A stretch of DNA of 28,526 nucleotides from positions 1 through 28,526 of the forward strand of contig CAZCSV010000012.1 in the NCBI GenBank assembly GCA_964501535.1. Reading direction: 5' to 3'. This document shows, in pieces, positions 14,872 to 23,229 of the stretch (its first letter is position 1; every line of letters starts with the position of its first letter). The notes beneath the pieces are model-generated. The model was not told the origin of the DNA, did not search any database, and worked only from the letters and a program-made list of their open reading frames with translations. Origin of the DNA: FEN-1279 sp964501535. GTDB lineage: Bacteria; Bacteroidota; Ignavibacteria; Tepidaquicellales; Tepidaquicellaceae. The translations under genes were made by a program, and so were the position numbers.

Positions 14872-17319
14872 ATGAACTCAAATATATTCAAGGTTGCGAT
14901 AATTTGCCTTTGTCTATTGGGGGTAAAAATTACCTTTTCACAATGGCAGGTTATAGGACCCGGGGGTGGATATATTTACTGTTTCGCTGCGGAGTCTAAT
15001 AATCTATTCGCGGGTGGAAGCGGAGTATTTGTATCAACTAACGAAGGTTCAACATGGAAATCCGTCAGCAACGGGTTACCAAATTTGGAAGTATATGCTT
15101 TGGCTGTGTCAGGCACTGATGTATTAGCAGGATTAAGCGGCGGTGGAGTTTACAGGTCAGTAAACAGCGGAACAACCTGGACTGCCATTAATTCCGGATT
15201 GACAAATCTGAACGTGACCGAAATTGCTGTATCAGGTACAAATATTTTCGTCGGTACTACCGGGGGCGGTATGTATATTTCTTCAAATAATGGTTTAAGT
15301 TGGACGCAAATAAACAATGGATTATCAAACCTGAATGTAATATCTCTTATTATATTTGGAACGAACATTTTTGCCGGCACTTCGGGTGGGGGTGTGTTCA
15401 TTTCTACAAATCTTGGTTTGAGCTGGACTCAGGTTAATACCGGACTAACAAATCTAACAGTTTATTCTCTTGCATCAGAAGGTTCTAATATATTTGCAGG
15501 GACTTACGGCGGAGTGTTCCTTTCGACAAATAACGGAACAAGCTGGACAGCAATGAACAACGGATTAACGTACCCGATTGTAAACACTCTCACTGTATCT
15601 GATACAACGCTTTTTGCAGGAACATGGGGAGCGGGCATCTACAAATCGACTGATAACGGGAGCAGCTGGACAATTTTTAATGCCGGTATTACAAATAAAT
15701 ACATAAGTGCTTTTCAAATTGCAGGTTTAAGTATTTTTGCTGCAACAGCGGGAGGAGGTGTATTTTTTTCACCGTTCAGCGGGTCTTTATGGAGTACTGC
15801 TAATATCGGACTGAATTCCTATCATGTGTATTCGATCATATCCACAGGTGCTGGGATTTTTGCCGGAACATGGAAAGGAGGGATTTATCTCACATCGGAC
15901 AATGGTGCAAACTGGAATGCAGTTAATAATGGATTATTAAACTTAAATGTGCTTTCATTTGCAGTTTCGGGCTCCAGAATATTCGTCGGAACACAGGGGG
16001 GCGGAGTTTATGTTTCAACGAACAATGGTTTAAACTGGACGAGAATAAACAATGGACTAACGAATCTAACGGTAAAAGCGCTTGTAAATTCTGATAATAA
16101 TCTGTTTGCCGGTACAAGCGGTGGTATATTTTTGTCGTCAAATAACGGGAGCAGTTGGAGTGTAAAGAATAACGGGTTAACTAATGTAAATGTTAATACA
16201 TTATTAGCAGTCGGTACATATTTGTATGCCGGAACCAGTAATGCAGGCGGCGGTATCTTTATTTCAACAAATAGCGGGACAAGTTGGAGTCTGTCAAACA
16301 GCGGATTGACCAATATAAATATATATTCGTTACTCTCTCTTGGTATAAATTTATATGCGGGTACCGGAGGAGGAATATTTTCCTCAACAAATAACGGATT
16401 AAGCTGGACTCCGGTAAATTCAGGACTGACAAATTTGACTATAAATACATTAGCATCATCGGGGATAAATATGATAGCGGGTACTTACGGAGGAGGAATT
16501 TTCGTTTCTTCAAACAACGGAGCAAATTGGTATCAGAGAAATCAGGGATTGGGCAATCCATATTTAAGATCTTTACTGGTTACTTCTAACTTTGTTTATG
16601 CTGGGACAAGCGGTTCTTCAGTCTGGATACGTTCGGTAGATGAAGTCTTCAACTTTATTCCTCTTGGTGTAGATGCCGGGGATGACACAACAATATATTA
16701 TGGTTATGGTAATCAGACCGCAACACTGACATCAGCAGTGACAGGCGGGGAAGGTCCTTATTCATATCTCTGGTCAAACGGAGCTACAATGCAATCTATA
16801 ATTGTTAATCCATCGGTAACAACGCAATATAAAGTAACGGTAACGGATGCAAACGGCAGCACAGCAAGCGACAGTGTAATTGTTAATGTGATTGATGTCA
16901 GATGCGGGCATAATAACGATAAAGTGCTCGTATGTCATAAAGGGAGAACGATTTGCATAAGCTCCGATGCAGTACCTGCACATTTGGCTCACGGGGATGT
17001 GCTGGGAAATTGCACTGAAAACAGTTTTTCACAAAATGTTTCTCCTAATTCCTCAAATGAATTCAAACTGCACACAAATTATCCGAATCCATTTAATCCC
17101 GTAACAAAGATATTATTTAGTATACCCGTAGCGGCGATGACAAAACTAAGTATATATGATATAGCAGGGAGAGAGATTGTAATACTTAAGAAAGAATTTT
17201 TGAAAGCGGGGAGTTATCAGGTGGATTGGAATGCATCGGATTTTTCAAGCGGAATTTATTTTTATAAATTAACAGCAGGTGATTTTTCGGATGTGAAGAA
17301 GATGATACTTTTGAAATAA
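14872..17319 (+). CDS. T9SS-exported many-repeat beta-propeller protein with Ig-like domain
   Basis: An 815-aa exported protein. A signal peptide (VAIICLCLLGVKITFS) is followed by about fourteen repeats of roughly 40 residues (residues 25-590) built on the pattern NIFAGTSGGGVFISTNxGxSWTxxNxGLTNLxV. The FISTNNGxSWT part is the Asp-box/BNR-like signature of sialidase- and sortilin-type propellers. An Ig/PKD-like module follows (about 600-680, VDAGDDTTIYYG, YLWSNGATMQSI, YKVTVTDANG). Then comes a short cysteine module (about 683-717) with VCHKGRTICIS and AHLAHGDVLGNC, and a T9SS sorting domain from residue 729 (NYPNPFNP, VKKMILLK). No sialidase catalytic residues are evident, so a surface adhesion or scaffold role is more likely than hydrolysis. 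The repeats are also similar at DNA level, which makes copy number change by recombination plausible. Confidence 0.83.
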   Translation: MNSNIFKVAIICLCLLGVKITFSQWQVIGPGGGYIYCFAAESNNLFAGGSGVFVSTNEGSTWKSVSNGLPNLEVYALAVSGTDVLAGLSGGGVYRSVNSGTTWTAINSGLTNLNVTEIAVSGTNIFVGTTGGGMYISSNNGLSWTQINNGLSNLNVISLIIFGTNIFAGTSGGGVFISTNLGLSWTQVNTGLTNLTVYSLASEGSNIFAGTYGGVFLSTNNGTSWTAMNNGLTYPIVNTLTVSDTTLFAGTWGAGIYKSTDNGSSWTIFNAGITNKYISAFQIAGLSIFAATAGGGVFFSPFSGSLWSTANIGLNSYHVYSIISTGAGIFAGTWKGGIYLTSDNGANWNAVNNGLLNLNVLSFAVSGSRIFVGTQGGGVYVSTNNGLNWTRINNGLTNLTVKALVNSDNNLFAGTSGGIFLSSNNGSSWSVKNNGLTNVNVNTLLAVGTYLYAGTSNAGGGIFISTNSGTSWSLSNSGLTNINIYSLLSLGINLYAGTGGGIFSSTNNGLSWTPVNSGLTNLTINTLASSGINMIAGTYGGGIFVSSNNGANWYQRNQGLGNPYLRSLLVTSNFVYAGTSGSSVWIRSVDEVFNFIPLGVDAGDDTTIYYGYGNQTATLTSAVTGGEGPYSYLWSNGATMQSIIVNPSVTTQYKVTVTDANGSTASDSVIVNVIDVRCGHNNDKVLVCHKGRTICISSDAVPAHLAHGDVLGNCTENSFSQNVSPNSSNEFKLHTNYPNPFNPVTKILFSIPVAAMTKLSIYDIAGREIVILKKEFLKAGSYQVDWNASDFSSGIYFYKLTAGDFSDVKKMILLK

Positions 17320-17344
17320 TTTTTTTAAAGAAATTTAAAATTTA

Positions 17345-17376
17345 AAATAGCCGTTTAGGGATAAGCGGCTATTTTT
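17345..17376 (+). terminator. Terminator after the 815-aa propeller gene
   Basis: A 9-bp stem AAATAGCCG (17345-17353) / CGGCTATTT (17366-17374), ending in a T run. Confidence 0.85.
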
Positions 17377-17453
17377 ATAATTATTTTCGTGTGTGCGGAA
17401 ATTTTTTTGCGAAATGAAATTGCTAATAATTAGATTAGATAAAATATCTGATT

Positions 17454-17837
17454 ATGATGAAAATTTTTTTTAATACATTTACAATCCTTATAATTGTTGT
17501 ATTGTTAAATTTGTTTGCTCAGACGGGATGGCAATGGCAGAATCCTTTACCGCAGGGGAATACACTATATTGTATAAGAATGATAAATGCAAGCACCTGT
17601 TTCGCGGCAGTTGATTACGGAACGATATTAAAATCTACTAATAGAGGAATTAATTGGAACATACAAAATTCGGGTGTAAATGTAATGCTAAGAGGTTTAT
17701 GGTTTATAAATTTAAATACATGATATACAGTCAGTCACAGCAGGAATATTTATAAAACAATAAATAGCGGTAATAACTGGATTACACAACTGCCGGGGAC
17801 TTCTGCAGTTAAAAAATACCGCTACTATAATAATTAA
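17454..17837 (+). pseudogene. YCF48-like propeller remnant with nonsense codon
   Basis: An 89-codon frame starts with a signal peptide (FNTFTILIIVVLLNLFAQ) and runs GWQWQNPLPQG, DYGTILKSTNRGINW and GLWFINLNT to a TGA at 17721. The same frame then continues YTVSHSRNIYKTINSGNNW for 37 more codons to a TAA. In this family the residue after LNT is normally glycine (GY), so GGA has probably mutated to TGA. Even with the stop repaired, the product lacks the rest of the propeller and the sorting domain, so the gene is also truncated at its 3' end. It resembles the N-terminus of the intact protein at 19751-21007. Confidence 0.75.
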
Positions 17838-18253
17838 TCAGAGTAGTTCATTTAAAAATACGGATGAAAAATTCCTAAAGTTAATTTTTATATTTAGGTT
17901 CTATTTTTCTTTTAAAAAGTAGAATTCATATTAATATCATATTATTGCTTGTCAGATAATTAATGAAAATTAAACACTATATATTAAATCATTTCAAAGA
18001 GATTTATGCTATTGAAACAAAATTAATCAATTACCGTATATTTTTATATATTTTAGAGGTAAATAAAAAACTTTGTCCGCAATAATTCTTCACTATTAAT
18101 TTAATTTTATTCACAGTTCTTACAATAATTATTTATTCTGTTAACCAGCTTTTAATTTATCTGTTAACATTACAGATTAATTTGGATATTTCATATAGAT
18201 ATTATTTCTAAAGACCTTTAATAAATATATAAAAAAAAAGGAGAAATAATGCA
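17838..18253. other. A+T-rich intergenic region
   Basis: 416 bp with no credible frame or RNA gene; probably residue of the truncated YCF48-like gene plus the upstream region of the next gene. An AAAAGGAG ribosome site lies at its right end, 9 bases before the start at 18254. Confidence 0.5.
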
Positions 18254-19678
18254 ATGAAAAACATACTTTTTACTTTATACTTTATTTTTATAGTTATTCC
18301 TCTCGGCTTAATAAATGCAAGTATTTTAAATGTTCCCGGAACTTATCCGACTATTCAGACTGCAATAAATGCTTCATCTGACGGTGATACGATATTGGTT
18401 GCACCTGGAGTCTACTATGAAAATGTTAATTTCAGAGGTAAAGGTGTTTTATTGGCTAGCTATTATATTAATAATCACGATACAAGTTTTATTAATAATA
18501 CCGTTATCAATGGAAGTACGCCGGTATATCCGGACACGGCGAGTTGTGTTTTAATGACCAAGCCGAGCTCTTCGTCAGCGGGAGATACTACCGCATCCTT
18601 GGTAGGATTCACGCTCACGGGTGGAAGGGGTATCGTTTGGAACGATATTTATTATCCGGGTTATTTATACAGGGAAGGAGGAGGAATATTCGTCGAAAAT
18701 TGGTCCCCGAGAATCAGATATAACAGAATATTATCTAATAATATAACAGATCCTTTACATCCGGGTGGCGGGGGAGGAGGAATCCGGTGTTGCAACGGAA
18801 ATCCGATAATTGAAAATAATGTCATCCAATATAATTTTGCTTACTGCGGTATGGCAATAAATTTTTATCACGCAAGCGGTATTATCAGGAATAATATAAT
18901 TGCGGGTAATTACGGCGGGACTGTTTGGGGGAGCGGAGCGATATATACATATATGAACTATCAATCAAGTCCGATTTTGATAGAGAATAATGCAATAATT
19001 AATAATTCAGCTTCTACCGGGTGCGGAGGACTACGACTATATAATGCCAATTTTATAACCGCAAAGAACAATATTGTATGGGGCAATTTACCGAGTCAAT
19101 TATACATTTCCGGTTGTACTCCATCAATATCATATTGTGATATTCAGGGTGGTTACAGCGGTACGGGAAACATAAATTTAAATCCTCAGTTTATAGGTAG
19201 TACATTTTATTTAAGTTCTAATTCTCCCTGTATAGATGCGGGAGATACAAGCGCGATTTATAAAGACCCTGAAGACCCCTTGAATCCCGGATTTGCATTA
19301 TTGCCTGCATTGGGAACTGTAAGAAACGATATGGGTGTTTTTGGAGGACCACATTGCACCATAATCGGTTCATCTATAATATCAATCAGAAACCCGGGAA
19401 AAAATTCGGTTACAGATGAATACGTTCTTTACCAAAACTATCCGAATCCGTTTAATCCGACAACTAGAATCGATTTTGATATACCGAAACGGGGACTTGT
19501 AATTTTGAAAGTATTTGATATAAATGGGAGGGAAATAAAAACTCTTGTAAATGAAATTAAACCACCAGGAACTTACGAAGTCTGTCTTAATGCTTCGAAA
19601 CTTCCGAGCGGTGTTTATTTCTACAGGATGGAAACCGATAATTTTACAGACGTAAAAAAAATGATTTTCTTAAAATAG
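18254..19678 (+). CDS. T9SS-exported right-handed beta-helix protein
   Basis: A 474-aa exported protein with signal peptide (LYFIFIVIPLGLINA). Residues about 24-60 have VPGTYPTIQTAINAS, GDTILVAPGVYYENV, the standard entry of pectate-lyase-like/DUF1565 beta-helix proteins. The helix continues with Asn-rich turns (IENNVIQYN, IRNNIIAGNYGG, IENNAIINNSA, AKNNIVWGN) and closes with the SPCIDAGD motif near residue 330. The T9SS sorting domain occupies about 390-474 (NYPNPFNP, VFDINGREI, GVYFYRM, VKKMIFLK). Beta-helix proteins of this kind often bind or cleave polysaccharide, but I see no identifiable lyase site, so the substrate is open. AAGGAG precedes the ATG. Confidence 0.85.
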   Translation: MKNILFTLYFIFIVIPLGLINASILNVPGTYPTIQTAINASSDGDTILVAPGVYYENVNFRGKGVLLASYYINNHDTSFINNTVINGSTPVYPDTASCVLMTKPSSSSAGDTTASLVGFTLTGGRGIVWNDIYYPGYLYREGGGIFVENWSPRIRYNRILSNNITDPLHPGGGGGGIRCCNGNPIIENNVIQYNFAYCGMAINFYHASGIIRNNIIAGNYGGTVWGSGAIYTYMNYQSSPILIENNAIINNSASTGCGGLRLYNANFITAKNNIVWGNLPSQLYISGCTPSISYCDIQGGYSGTGNINLNPQFIGSTFYLSSNSPCIDAGDTSAIYKDPEDPLNPGFALLPALGTVRNDMGVFGGPHCTIIGSSIISIRNPGKNSVTDEYVLYQNYPNPFNPTTRIDFDIPKRGLVILKVFDINGREIKTLVNEIKPPGTYEVCLNASKLPSGVYFYRMETDNFTDVKKMIFLK

Positions 19679-19696
19679 CAGGAAACCAATATCAAA

Positions 19697-19735
19697 ATAA
19701 AAAACCCGGTTGTGATATACCGGGTTTTTATTTTT
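19697..19735. terminator. Bidirectional terminator between convergent genes
   Basis: Stem ATAAAAACCCGGT (19697-19710) pairs with ACCGGGTTTTTAT (19719-19731), with A runs on one side and T runs on the other, so it can end transcription from both strands. Confidence 0.88.
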
Positions 19736-19750
19736 TAATTTTAGTTTATT

Positions 19751-21007
19751 TTATTTCAGCAATATCATTTTCTTTGTTTGTTTAAATCCGTTTGACTCAA
19801 GCGAATAATAATATACTCCTGCCGAAAAATTATCGATATTAAAAGTTGTCTCATAGTTTCCTTTTTCAATATATACATTCAGCAGTACCGAGATTAGCCT
19901 GCCAGAAACATCAAATACTTTAAGCGATGTAAATCCGTTTTCTTTTATTGAGAATTTTATTTTAGTTGAAGGATTAAACGGATTGGGAAAGTTCTGTCCC
20001 AGTATATAATCCGATACCGTTTCATTTTCGTTTTTCGAAATAAATGTAAGCCCTCCGTTTGTAGTTTTAAGTATTTTTCCTGACCACGTAGAAATATATC
20101 CCGTATTTGCTGCTGGAAAGTGCATCGCATATAAATTTTCGGTAAGGGGTGTGTTCTGAACTCCCCAGTTTACCCCTGCATTGGTTGTTTTCAATACTTT
20201 GCCGGTTCCTGTACAGACATAACCTGTCATGGCATCAGTAAACGACATATCCCACCCGGCACCTATGCCTTCATTAGAATGTATTAAATTCCAGTTGTCT
20301 CCTCCGTTTGTAGTTTTTACTATACGGCAGCTTGTAGTGTTAGTGCAATAGTATCCCGTGTTTGCGTCCGTAAAATACACTGCCTGAGCTGTTTCGAACG
20401 GACTGATAAAAAATCCCACCTTATTCACCCATGAAGCACCTGCATCGGTAGTTTTAAGAAATACATTTGCACCCCCAACATAACCTGTATTTTCGTTAAC
20501 GAAATAAATTCCGTCAAGCACAGTTGAAGTGGGTGTCGGTAAAAGGGACCAGCTTTCTCCCTTATTGGTTGTTTTAAGAATTTTCCCCGAGCTTCCGCAG
20601 ACAAAACCGGTCAAGGAATTGACAAAGTATAATCCCCAGAACTGAACAGTAGTATCTGAATATACATATGGTATCCAATTGTTCCCTCCGTTTACCGTTC
20701 TTAGAATTTTCCCGTAATTTCCACTGATGAAAACCGTATCGGGATGAACCATAAAAATTGACATGAACCTCTGTGCTGTATAGTTTGAATTTTGAGCCGT
20801 ATAATTCAAGCCTCCGTTTGTCGTCCTGTAGATATTCATTGTTGATGTATTGTATAATACACCGGAATGATATCCGGTATTGCTGTCGTAAAACTTCAGG
20901 CAGTATGTCGACTGAGACTGGCTCGGTGTATACTGGATTATCCATTGTGCATAATTATATGCTGTAATGCACAACAATAAGATTATTAATATATAATACT
21001 TTTTCAT
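19751..21007 (-). CDS. T9SS-exported YCF48-like beta-propeller protein
   Basis: A 418-aa exported protein with signal peptide (YYILIILLLCITAYNYAQ). Residues about 25-325 hold six or seven repeats of the type NTGYVCGSSGKILKTTNGGxNW, each with TGY/TGF plus ILKTTNxGxxW, the signature of YCF48/photosynthesis-system-II-assembly-like propellers, used widely by non-photosynthetic Bacteroidota as a surface propeller. A T9SS sorting domain ends the protein (about 335-418, NFPNPFNP, VFDVSGRLI, GVYYYSLE, TKKMILLK). Function beyond surface display or binding cannot be read. It is convergent with the beta-helix gene across a shared terminator. The broken gene at 17454 looks like a relative. Confidence 0.86.
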   Translation of the reverse strand: MKKYYILIILLLCITAYNYAQWIIQYTPSQSQSTYCLKFYDSNTGYHSGVLYNTSTMNIYRTTNGGLNYTAQNSNYTAQRFMSIFMVHPDTVFISGNYGKILRTVNGGNNWIPYVYSDTTVQFWGLYFVNSLTGFVCGSSGKILKTTNKGESWSLLPTPTSTVLDGIYFVNENTGYVGGANVFLKTTDAGASWVNKVGFFISPFETAQAVYFTDANTGYYCTNTTSCRIVKTTNGGDNWNLIHSNEGIGAGWDMSFTDAMTGYVCTGTGKVLKTTNAGVNWGVQNTPLTENLYAMHFPAANTGYISTWSGKILKTTNGGLTFISKNENETVSDYILGQNFPNPFNPSTKIKFSIKENGFTSLKVFDVSGRLISVLLNVYIEKGNYETTFNIDNFSAGVYYYSLESNGFKQTKKMILLK

Positions 21008-21615
21008 AATATTTTTTTTAAAGTATAAATATTTTTTAATTAAATTTCAATTATATAATCCCAGGAAAATTATTACATCATCTAATAATTTCGGTAAGTA
21101 TAACGGGTAATCGGATATGTAATTTTATGCAAGAAATTTTCGTTTTTTCATTGCAATTGTATTTTATTTTATATAATTATGTATGTATATGTTTTACCCT
21201 ATATGTTTTATTGCTCTTTAAAATATTGCTGTAAATGTTTTTAAATTATCTTTTTGTATAATAAACAAGAATTATTTGGTTATAAAATTATTTTTCTGTT
21301 ATTTTATACTAAATTTTGATTCTTCTTCCATGATTATTTTAAAGCACTTTTACATTTATTTAATGCATAACAATGGGAACATATTTCTAACATCTCGATA
21401 ATCGAACCTGCGTTTTATTTATATGAGGATTAGTATAAATGAAATTTAAAATCCGTTAAGAATAAAATAACAGAAAACCTCTTATATACGAATTATATTA
21501 TATTTAAAAATTATTACTTTTTTTAATATGAGTCAAAGAAATCGAAGATTCATTGTAAAAATGGTAATCTGTTTAAATTAAATAAAAAACAAATCAAAAA
21601 CCGAAAGGAGAAAAA
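21008..21615. other. Long divergent intergenic region
   Basis: 608 bp of A+T-rich DNA between two divergent T9SS genes, probably holding both promoters. No open frame with protein character and no RNA gene are visible. An AAAGGAG ribosome site sits just before the ATG at 21616. Confidence 0.5.
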
Positions 21616-23061
21616 ATGAAAAAAGTTATTTATACACTGTTAATTTTAACATGTGTTTTCGCACTAAATCTGCAAGCCCAGACTCCAATGTATTATAATT
21701 TGAATACCGGAACTTCGAGCAATTCTTTCCCGTTTAATATGTCAGGTGGCAAGGCAGTAAATTCTCTATTTCTTGCCAATGAGTTTATAAATCCGACGCC
21801 ACTACCTCCTGGACAGCAGATAACAGCAGTTTATTTTCGTACTTCTACTGCAGGCACGCGAACTTATACAAATCTGCATATCTTATTGGCTCAGGATTCT
21901 ACGCTAACAACACTTACTTCAGGAGCATTTTATCCGGGACCTTATGATACAGTTTTTGTGAAAGACACTACTCTTGCAAGTTTCGCAGATGGATGGATGA
22001 AAGTCCAGTTAGCACATCCATTTGTGTATGACCCGACAAAGAGTTTGATTTTATTTGTCGGACATTGCGGAGCTACAGGTTCGGGAGGTTCAGTACGTAA
22101 TTCATCATTGAGTGGTATTAGGAGAACATGGTCAGTTGGCGGATGTCCGTTTGTTCCATATGCAGGTGGTGATGTTTCAATGCTTAATTTCGGAGTGGAT
22201 GTAGAGCCGGTACCTATACCATCCGTATTTTATTATAATTTCGATAATGGGACAGTTTCTAATATGTTTCCGTTAAATGTTTCAAACGGTAAAATGTCTC
22301 AGACGGTTGTTCCGGCTAATACATTCATCAATCCGACACCTGCACCAGCCGGAAACATTACCAAACTGTATTTCCGTATATCAAGTTCATATCCTTTGGG
22401 ACCCGGACTGTATACAACGTTTAAAATAATGTTACTGCATGTGTCAAGTGAATTTGTTACGTCAGGCTCGTTTATTACCGGAGCATGGGATACAGTATTT
22501 AAACGTGATACCGTTACTTTACAGGCGGCAATAAATACCTGGCTTGAGTTTACATTGGACCATCCGTTTGCATACAACCCGACACAACCACTTGCAATTT
22601 CAATGGAGCATTGCGGAGTAACAGGCACATACTCGGGATATAGTCTGAGATTCACAACGGCTACAGGAAACAGGAGGGTTTACAGCAGTACAACAGGATG
22701 TCCGCATGTATATTCGGGTGTAAGCACTAACATTATTAATTGCGGAATTAGTCTTGTAGTAGTTACAGGAGGTAAAACACCAGTTACACAGATTCCAGGA
22801 GAATATAAACTCGAACAGAACTATCCGAATCCTTTCAATCCTGTAACGAAAATCAACTTCGACTTGCCGAAGACGGGACTGGTATCGTTGAAGGTATTTG
22901 ACGTGCTCGGAAAAGAAGTAGCGACACTCGTAAACGAAGTGAAGAATCCCGGAAGCTACACTGTAGACTTTGACGGAGCTTCACTGTCGAGCGGAGTATA
23001 TTTCTACAGATTGGAAACAAACGGATTTGTAGCAACAAAGAAGATGATGCTTATAAAATAA
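21616..23061 (+). CDS. T9SS-exported protein with tandem unknown modules (copy A)
   Basis: A 481-aa exported protein with signal peptide (MKKVIYTLLILTCVFALNLQAQ) and AAAGGAG before the ATG. Two homologous modules of about 175 residues follow: the first starts MYYNLNTGTSSNSFPFN (about 25-200), the second FYYNFDNGTVSNMFPLN (about 205-380). Both carry NPTPxPxGxxITxxYFR, a GPYDTVF or GAWDTVF strand, HPFxYxPTxxLxxxxxHCGxTG and GCPxVxY. I do not recognise this module as a named domain; the shape suggests a beta-sandwich. The T9SS sorting domain is about 395-481 (NYPNPFNP, VFDVLGKEV, TKKMMLIK). The gene is near-identical in layout to that at 25584 and shares its first module with that at 23230, so it is the first of a tandem paralogue array. 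Confidence 0.85.
   Translation: MKKVIYTLLILTCVFALNLQAQTPMYYNLNTGTSSNSFPFNMSGGKAVNSLFLANEFINPTPLPPGQQITAVYFRTSTAGTRTYTNLHILLAQDSTLTTLTSGAFYPGPYDTVFVKDTTLASFADGWMKVQLAHPFVYDPTKSLILFVGHCGATGSGGSVRNSSLSGIRRTWSVGGCPFVPYAGGDVSMLNFGVDVEPVPIPSVFYYNFDNGTVSNMFPLNVSNGKMSQTVVPANTFINPTPAPAGNITKLYFRISSSYPLGPGLYTTFKIMLLHVSSEFVTSGSFITGAWDTVFKRDTVTLQAAINTWLEFTLDHPFAYNPTQPLAISMEHCGVTGTYSGYSLRFTTATGNRRVYSSTTGCPHVYSGVSTNIINCGISLVVVTGGKTPVTQIPGEYKLEQNYPNPFNPVTKINFDLPKTGLVSLKVFDVLGKEVATLVNEVKNPGSYTVDFDGASLSSGVYFYRLETNGFVATKKMMLIK
22800..23061 (+). repeat. Sorting-domain DNA repeat, copy A
   Basis: First of three copies of a T9SS sorting-domain segment so similar at DNA level (including synonymous positions) that recent duplication or gene conversion must be involved. 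The other copies are at 24525-24842 and 26768-27085. In this copy the similarity does not extend into the terminator. Confidence 0.8.
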
Positions 23062-23082
23062 GCAAGTAAAATTAGACCTTAT

Positions 23083-23116
23083 AAAAACCCCCTGATTAAT
23101 ATATGGGGGTTTTTTA
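23083..23116 (+). terminator. Terminator after copy A
   Basis: A 10-bp stem AAAAACCCCC (23083-23092) / GGGGGTTTTT (23105-23114), with a T run. Confidence 0.88.
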
Positions 23117-23229
23117 TTTTTTCATGAGGATTTAAATTCAATTTTTTCCTTGCATATGAATTTTATTTTAAATAAATAGAGATGAACATTAAACTTAAAT
23201 CATAAACCAAAAACGAAAGGAGAATAAAA

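Noticed and set aside
15150..16313. Minus-strand frames within the 815-aa propeller gene
   Set aside because: Shadows created by the repeated coding pattern; the repeated PP/VP-rich translations mirror the plus-strand GG repeats.
15000..16560. CRISPR-like regular repeats with about 120-base period
   Set aside because: They are in-frame coding repeats of a beta-propeller protein, variable in sequence and without constant spacers; no cas gene is present.
17721..17723. TGA read as selenocysteine or recoded amino acid
   Set aside because: The aligned residue in the family is glycine, no SECIS-like hairpin is evident just after it, and the gene is truncated further downstream anyway.
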